A stretch of DNA of 64,000 nt from Desmodus rotundus (lineage: Eukaryota > Chordata > Mammalia > Chiroptera > Phyllostomidae): NCBI RefSeq assembly GCF_022682495.2, contig NC_071396.1, positions 57,987,159-58,051,158 on the forward strand, written 5' to 3'. Positions 58,921-64,000 of this stretch are shown one piece after another. The position numbers were made by a program, and so were the translations under genes. Each line of letters opens with the position of its first letter. Positions within the stretch are counted from its first letter, which is position 1. A model generated the notes under the pieces. It made no database searches. It saw only the letters and a list, made by a program, of their open reading frames with translations, and was not told where the DNA came from.

Positions 58921-59063
58921 AGGTTGGTTGGTTGGTTTTGCATTAGAATAACACCCAAATTCTTTGAGTGGCCAGGCTCCCAGTTTGCTATGCTGCTTGT
59001 GCTCTGCAGCTTTCTGGGCATTATGTACAGGTGCCTAAAGGTTAGTATAAAAAATCTAGTTGA

Positions 59064-59243
59064 GGCCCTGGTCAGGTAGCTCAGTTGGTTAAAGTGTCAT
59101 CCCAACATGCCAAGGTTGCAGGTTTGATCCCCAGTCAGAGCACATACAAGAATCAATCAATGAATGCATAAATAAGTGAAACAACAAATTGATGTTTCTC
59201 CTTTTCTCTCTCTCCCTTTCTCTCTACAAAAATCAATTTTTTT
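59064..59243 (+). mobile_element. VES SINE (bat tRNA-derived SINE)
   Basis: It starts 'gccctggtcaggtagctcag', an A-box region, then a B-box-like 'aggttgcaggtttgatcccc', then 'cagagcacatacaagaatca', 'aacaaattgatgtttctcc', a CT-rich stretch and an A-rich end. The target duplication is aaaaaatctagttga (59,049-59,063) and aaaaaacctggttga (61,140-61,154). The right copy has been pushed 1.9 kb away by HAL1 D. Transcription, if any, would be by RNA polymerase III from the internal boxes. Confidence 0.88.
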
Positions 59244-59255
59244 AAAAAACCTGGT

Positions 59256-59926
59256 GGACAAGATGGCGGTGTAGGTAGACACACTGTGCCTCCTCGCACA
59301 ACCAGAACTGACAGAAAATCGAACGGCAAGGAAGTACAACACCAAGGATATAAAAAATGAACATTAATCCAGACCGGTAGAAGGGGCAGAGATGGGCAGC
59401 TGGGGCGGAGAGGACTCGCGTTGCCGAGGCGGGACCGAGACTGGTGGAGTGTGGGACCAACAGGGCAGGCAGTCTGACCACTAGCAGACCCTGCGGCCCT
59501 ACATTCGCGCACAGATAAACCGGACAAACGGCAGGCAGCAAAGCAGACTGCGCAGTCCAGGGCTCCAGTGAGGGGAAATAAAGCCTCAAACCTCTGATTG
59601 AAAACGCCCATGGGGGTTGGGGCGGCAGCAGGAGAGACTCCCAGCCTCACAGGAGAGGTCGTTGCAGAGACCCATAGGGGCCTAGGGTGTGCACAAGCCC
59701 ACCCACTCGGGAACCAGCACCAGAGGGGCCCAGTTTGATTGCGGGTAGCAGAGTGAAAGACTGAAATCCGGTGGAGAGGGGAGCGGGTGCCATTGCTCCC
59801 TCTCGGCCCCTCCCCCACATACAGCCTCACAGCCCAGTGACCAGCATTACCCCGCCCCGGTGAACACCTAAGACTCCACCCCTTTAAGTAACAGCCACGC
59901 CAAGACAAAAACAAAACCAAAAAAAA
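59256..59926 (+). promoter_or_regulatory. HAL1 D 5'UTR with YY1-like site
   Basis: CpG-rich leader. 'caagatggcggt' at 59,259-59,270 is the YY1-type motif three bases into the element, with one difference from copies A and C at its last base. Promoter role inferred. Confidence 0.5.
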
Positions 59927-60762
59927 ATGGCCCAAATGACAGAACACTTCAAAGCTCCCGAAAAAATACAACTAAGCGAGGAAGAGATAGCCAACCTATC
60001 AGATGCACAGTTCAAAACACTGGTTATCAAGACGCTCACAGAATTGGTTGAATCTGTTCGAAAACCAGATGAAAAAATGAAGCCTATGCTAAGAGAAACA
60101 AAGGAAAATGTACAGGGAACCAATAGTGATGCGAAGGAAACTGGGACTCAAATCAATGGTGTGGACTAGAAGGAAGAAAGAAACATCCAACCAGAAAGAA
60201 TGAAGAAACAAGAATTCGGAAAAATGAGGAGAGGCTTAGGAACCTCCAGGACACCTTGAAACGTTCCAACATCCGAATTATAGGGGTGCCAGAAGGAGAA
60301 GAGGAAGAACAAAAAATTGAAAACTTATTTGAACAAATAATGGAGAACTTCCCTCATCTGGCAAAGGAAATAGACTTTCAGGAAGTCCAGGAAGCTCAGA
60401 GAGTCCCAAAGAAGCTGGACCCAAGGAGGAACACACCAAGGCACATCATAATTACATTAGCCAAGATGAAACAGAAGGAGAGAATCTTGGAAGCCGCAAG
60501 AGAAAAGGACACAGTTACCTACAAAGGGGTTCCCATAAGACTGTCAGCTGATTTCTCCAAAGAGACCTTACAGGCAAGAAGGGGCTGGAAAGAAGTATTC
60601 CAAGTCATGAAAGCCAAGGACCTACATCCAAGATTGCCCTATCCAGCAAAGCTATCATTTAGAATGGAAGGGCAGATAAAGTGCTTCTCAGATAAGGTCA
60701 AGTTAAAGGAGTTCTTTATCACCAAGCCCTTATTATATGAAATGTTAAAGGGAGTTACCTAA
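59927..60762 (+). pseudogene. L1-type ORF1 of HAL1 D, one stop and one frameshift
   Basis: It starts at ATG 59,927 (MAQMTEHFKAPEKIQLSEEE). Codon 81 is TAG (60,167-60,169) where copies A and C have CAG. A single A is missing in the 'ccagaaagaatg' stretch near 60,197. After that the frame runs open from 60,256 to 60,762 and gives the complete RRM-like and C-terminal domains, including VPIRLSADFSKETLQARRG, ending MLKGVT. Only two lesions separate it from a full frame, which fits a fairly young insertion. Confidence 0.85.
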
Positions 60763-61154
60763 GAAAAAGAAGATCAAAAATATGAACAGTAAGAATGACA
60801 GCAAACTCACAGTTATTAATGACCACACCTAAAACAAAAACAAGAGCAAACTAGGCAAACAACTAGAACAGGAACAGAACCATAGAGATGGAGATCACAA
60901 GGAGGGTAGTCAATAGGGGAGTGGCAGGGGGAGAGGGGGGGAAAGGTACAGAGAATAAGTAGATGATAGGTGGAAAATAGACAGGGGGAGGGTAAGAATA
61001 GTGTAGGAAATGTAGAAGCCAAAGAACCATGGACGTGAACTATAGGGGGGTAATGTGGGAGGGAGGGGGGGCAGGATGGAGTGGAGTGGGGGGGAATGGG
61101 ACAAATGTAATAGCAAAATCAATAAATATATTTTTTTTAAAAAAACCTGGTTGA

Positions 61155-61924
61155 AAACACGTATCTGTTAACACACACAAAAACCCTGTTTCATGGGTGC
61201 AAAGAGAGTATTTCAGACAGACTGTAGGCACACCCCTTGATAAGACAGGACAAAGGGACAAGCACTTTCTCCACATTAGCACCAAAAGCTCAGAAAGCTG
61301 CTAAAACAGAGAAAGCAAAGTAGCTTGTTTAACAAAGAATGTTCTCTCCTGGGCTTCAGAGACAAAAATCCACAGGGGCTGCTGACTGTTTTCCCTCCAA
61401 AGCAGCAACCATGAGTTAGACTTTCAAAGCTTTGGCAGCTCTCATCAGCTGTGGCCAGGGGAATCTGAGAGGGTACAAGCTACACAGGAAGCACCACTTA
61501 AATGGTAGGCACAGGAAGCAAGAGATCAGGGCAACCAACAAGTGTGGCAGAAGGGCTGCTATTCATTAACCACCAGAACAAAAGACCAAGAGACAATACA
61601 CTGTTAATCCTAGCAGCCACCAGAGGATATAAATTGCCTAACCAATATACCAGCATTTTTCAGTTCTCCTCTTTCCTGCCAGAGTTAGATTAAGGATGGG
61701 TCCAAGTCCCTTATCCCTACCCAAGTCTTTAAAACATACATTACTGAATCTTTTTGAAGTTTTAACCCTGAATGATTTATCCCCTAAAATGGATTAGAGA
61801 AAAATACTGCCCTGAAACACCACTACAGGGGACTGGAGGGGATAGGTATACTTTGTAATTCATATTGAGAATGCCTGAGTAGGGCTATGTAGTCAGATCA
61901 AACAGAACTCTAGCACTTATAACT
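61155..61924. other. No gene recognised
   Basis: No retrocopy, exon or clear repeat found. Confidence 0.4.
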
Positions 61925-62070
61925 GTTTCCTGACCTCTCTGAGCCCCTGCTTTTCCATTCACAAAATGGGAATATCATGTCTTACCTCACAGAATTGCTG
62001 TGAGGGTTAAATGGAAAAAATAAGCATGAGGGTAGGACTAAATAAATGCTAAGTACTGCTGTCACTATTA
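61925..62070 (-). repeat. MIR SINE, reverse orientation
   Basis: Contains 'cctgacctctctgagcccct', 'ccattcacaaaatgggaat' and 'gctgtgagggttaaatgg', the reverse of the MIR core. Confidence 0.75.
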
Positions 62071-62164
62071 CCCACAGCACCACTTAGGAGTTTTAGCTAT
62101 GGCCATGTGAATCAAGGAAATAAAACCCAATTTTCTCTTAAGTTAAGAATGAATTTTTTTGTAA

Positions 62165-62190
62165 TGAAAGTATTTGGGGGGGGGGGAGCA
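62165..62190 (+). repeat. G homopolymer run
   Basis: About 12 consecutive G near 62,176-62,187. Confidence 0.9.
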
Positions 62191-62409
62191 ATACAATTAA
62201 AGAGAGCTGGCCTTAAGATATATTAAATTTCAGAGATATCATCAAGGAACTCAGACAATAGTTTTAATTTCCTTCTACTGAGAATAATGTATTCAGCAAG
62301 TGGTCAAAATTATTCACAGCACACCAGCAACTCTAAGAAGAGCCCAATCTTCCAGCAATCCCAGGTACAGTTGTGGTGTCTTCTGCCAGTAGGAGTTGCT
62401 GCCCAGTGA

Positions 62410-62640
62410 TCTTGCATCTTTCTAAATCTTGGGCCTGATAATGTCACAAACCTGCTTTAAAGGCCTCCCACTACCCTTAGGAGAAATCTAAACTAAGGGC
62501 CTAGTCTAAGCCCAACACTTACCACTCTATGGGATCTGGCCCACAAACCCTTTTGTCTTCATCTTCAGCACACCTTCCTACACATCATTCTGATTTCCAG
62601 CTGCATCTAACTGCTAGCAGTTATCTCTGATTCTAAACAG
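62410..62640 (+). repeat. LINE2 fragment
   Basis: Contains 'ttaaaggcctcccactaccc', 'tctatgggatctggcccaca' and 'ccttcctacacatcattctg', consecutive words of the L2 3' region. Confidence 0.75.
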
Positions 62641-62869
62641 AAAAGACAATAGGTTTAAGCCTCAGAGCCTTGTCCAGGTATTTTCTCTACTAGGAAAGTT
62701 CTTCTTCCCCTATCATACCCCATCCTCCCTTCAACAAAGTAAGTTATTCCTGCATTTGTCCTATGCACAGGAAGCTCTAATAGGTTTTAGCTCTAACCTA
62801 AAATAGCTCTAACACGGAACAGTGCCCTCTCACCAATTCTGCTGTCACATCCTAGAAGAAGGGAAAAGA

Positions 62870-62955
62870 ATCAACATGCATTATGTACCTACTGCAAGCC
62901 AGGCCCCATACTGATTGCTTTCTGCTCACTATAACAAGCTAGCTCAGGAGTTGGT
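62870..62955 (+). repeat. MIR/L2-like fragment
   Basis: Contains 'atgtacctactgcaagccag' and 'ccatactgattgctttctgc'. Short. Confidence 0.45.
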
Positions 62956-62959
62956 ACAC

Positions 62960-63600
62960 AGCTTCATTCATTGAGAACTTACCAAGTGCCTACTACACCC
63001 CATGCTCTGGCCCAAGAAGTTAGAATATGCTGTTGAACAGGACAGATATGGTTCCTGTTCTGCTCTCATAGAGAACAGAGACAATCGACAAGCAAATACA
63101 AAAGGAGTATCAGATAGTGAAAAGGGCTATACAGAAATAAAACAGACATGAGGAAAGTACGAGAGGGAGAGAGGTAGGGACACTAGGTAGGTAGATCACA
63201 GCAGGCGTCTCTGAGGAGGTGACATTTAAACTGAGACATAAACAATGGGGACCAGATGTACTAAACAGAGGGAAGAGCAGGTGCTAAGACCAGCACATTC
63301 AATAAGTAGAATTGAGACCAATGTAGCTGAAGGTCAGGGGAGGAAGGCATGAGGCTTAGAGGAGACAAAGGCCAGACCATAAAGAAAGTCTTTCTTCCTG
63401 GCTATAAAGGAAGCTGGATTTTACTCTAAGCCCAATGAGAAGTCAATGGAAAGTCTTGAAGCTGAGGGTCGACACTATCTGATGAACATTTGTAAGAGGA
63501 GTACACTGCCTACTGTGTGGGGAATGAATTAGAGAGGAGTCCAAGCGGCCAGGAGAGGAAGAACAAAGTTCAGAATTGTAAGAGACCAGCTGCCACATGC
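62960..63600 (+). repeat. Ancient mammalian interspersed repeat, same family as 43.4-43.9 kb
   Basis: Words in order: 'gagaacttaccaagtgccta', 'gttcctgttctgctctcata', 'tctgaggaggtgacatttaa', 'aagctggattttactctaag', 'aatgagaagtcaatggaaag' and 'ctgatgaacatttgtaagag'. Widely dispersed in mammals. I do not assign a family name. Confidence 0.55.
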
Positions 63601-63689
63601 CAGATTTGGCCTGAAGAGATACCTTTGAAGAAGGCAAAGATATCTACAGGTTTATGGGTCATGAGGATAACTAAAGGTATCAACCAGAT

Positions 63690-63815
63690 CCAGGTTAAGG
63701 GCAGCAGAGTTAGGTTCCAACACCAGCCAAGTGTATTTTACTTTCCAAGCTTCAGTATCCTCATCTGAAAAATAGGGCTAACACTCCCACCACATGCCCA
63801 CCACTCGGGGTTGCT
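63690..63815 (-). repeat. MIR SINE, reverse orientation
   Basis: Contains 'ttccaacaccagccaagtgt', 'cttcagtatcctcatctga' and 'aaatagggctaacactccc'. Confidence 0.6.
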
Positions 63816-64000
63816 GCATAATCAAATTCTTAGCAACAGGTCTGGGCCAGAGCAGGGTCTAAAATGTGAAGATCCTTCCCCTCAAAAGAAAAAATATCTA
63901 TTTTCTCATTTCCCTAAAAAGTAGGGTGGGAATCTGACCTATTAAGGAAAAATAGTAGCAGCCATGGTCTCACCATTCCAATTTGCTCAGGTCACATTTT

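Larger units (their letters stand above)
59256..61139 (+). mobile_element. HAL1 copy D: young half-L1 inserted in the tail of a VES SINE
   Basis: The target duplication aaaaaacctggt at 59,244-59,255 and 61,140-61,151 is exact. Layout: 'ggacaagatggcggtgtagg' start, 5'UTR, ORF1 (59,927-60,762, one stop and one frameshift), G-rich 3'UTR, and the end 'aatagcaaaatcaataaata' plus T/A tail. No ORF2. It uses the A-rich end of the SINE as its insertion site, the usual preference of the L1 endonuclease for TTTT/A-type targets. Confidence 0.92.

Noticed and set aside
59064..59140. tRNA-like A-box and B-box sequence
   Set aside because: It is the head of a VES SINE, not a functional tRNA gene: no complete cloverleaf and followed by the SINE body.
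59153..59971. 272-codon minus-strand ORF
   Set aside because: Antisense of the HAL1 D 5'UTR, partly open in A and C too. A coding role for an antisense ORF in the leader would be interesting (human L1 has ORF0), but the frame is not consistently preserved between copies.

Overview
This window looks like nuclear DNA from a mammal, most likely a bat of the Yangochiroptera. The pointer to bats is a tRNA-derived SINE of the VES type at 59,064-59,243 and 17,546-17,733. Its 3' half is also embedded in a chimeric insertion near 18.7 kb. The rest of the repeat content is ordinary for a placental mammal: L1, L2, MIR, a MER5-like hAT fragment, mariner remnants and one ERV LTR. I find no spliced protein-coding gene, no functional RNA gene and nothing bacterial. 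The window reads as intergenic or deep intronic sequence.

The dominant theme is retrotransposition. The most distinctive feature is a set of six L1-related insertions that carry a 5'UTR, one ORF1 and a 3'UTR but no ORF2 (half-L1 or HAL1 architecture): A 6,628-8,580, F 21,985-22,316 (5'-truncated), E 24,885-26,334 (minus strand), B 29,505-31,380, C 44,482-46,332 and D 59,256-61,139. A, C and D form a younger group with a CpG-rich 5'UTR that opens on a YY1-like motif. B and E belong to an older group. None can move alone because the reverse transcriptase ORF is absent, so they must rely on an autonomous L1. One degraded full-length L1 lies at 50,393-56,909 and a 5'-truncated L1 at 23,782-26,613.

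The same machinery left four gene-like relics. These are a processed RPS4X pseudogene (10,992-11,845, plus), a processed FDPS pseudogene (27,532-28,692, minus), a processed H3-3A pseudogene (55,048-55,960, plus, inside the full-length L1) and a broken hAT/ZBED-type transposase-like reading frame (8,756-10,060, minus).

Layout: 0-6.5 kb holds old repeats, a possible LTR and a deleted mariner. 6.6-12 kb holds HAL1 A, an L1 shard, the ZBED-like relic and RPS4X inside an old L1. 12-20.4 kb holds old L1 and MIR, a 1.8-kb inverted duplication, a VES, an L1/VES chimera and a MITE. 20.4-31.4 kb holds L2, MIR, HAL1 F, a three-layer nest (old L1, younger L1, HAL1 E), FDPS and HAL1 B. 31.4-34.8 kb is unusually free of recognisable repeats. 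34.8-44.4 kb holds MIR, L2 and other old repeats. 44.5-46.3 kb is HAL1 C. 47-57 kb is mostly L1. 58.2-58.9 kb is a solo LTR with an exact 6-bp target duplication. 59-61.2 kb is a VES with HAL1 D in its tail. 61.2-64 kb holds L2 and MIR. Insertion boundaries were set by finding target-site duplications by eye, and family names come from recognising the sequences without a database search.
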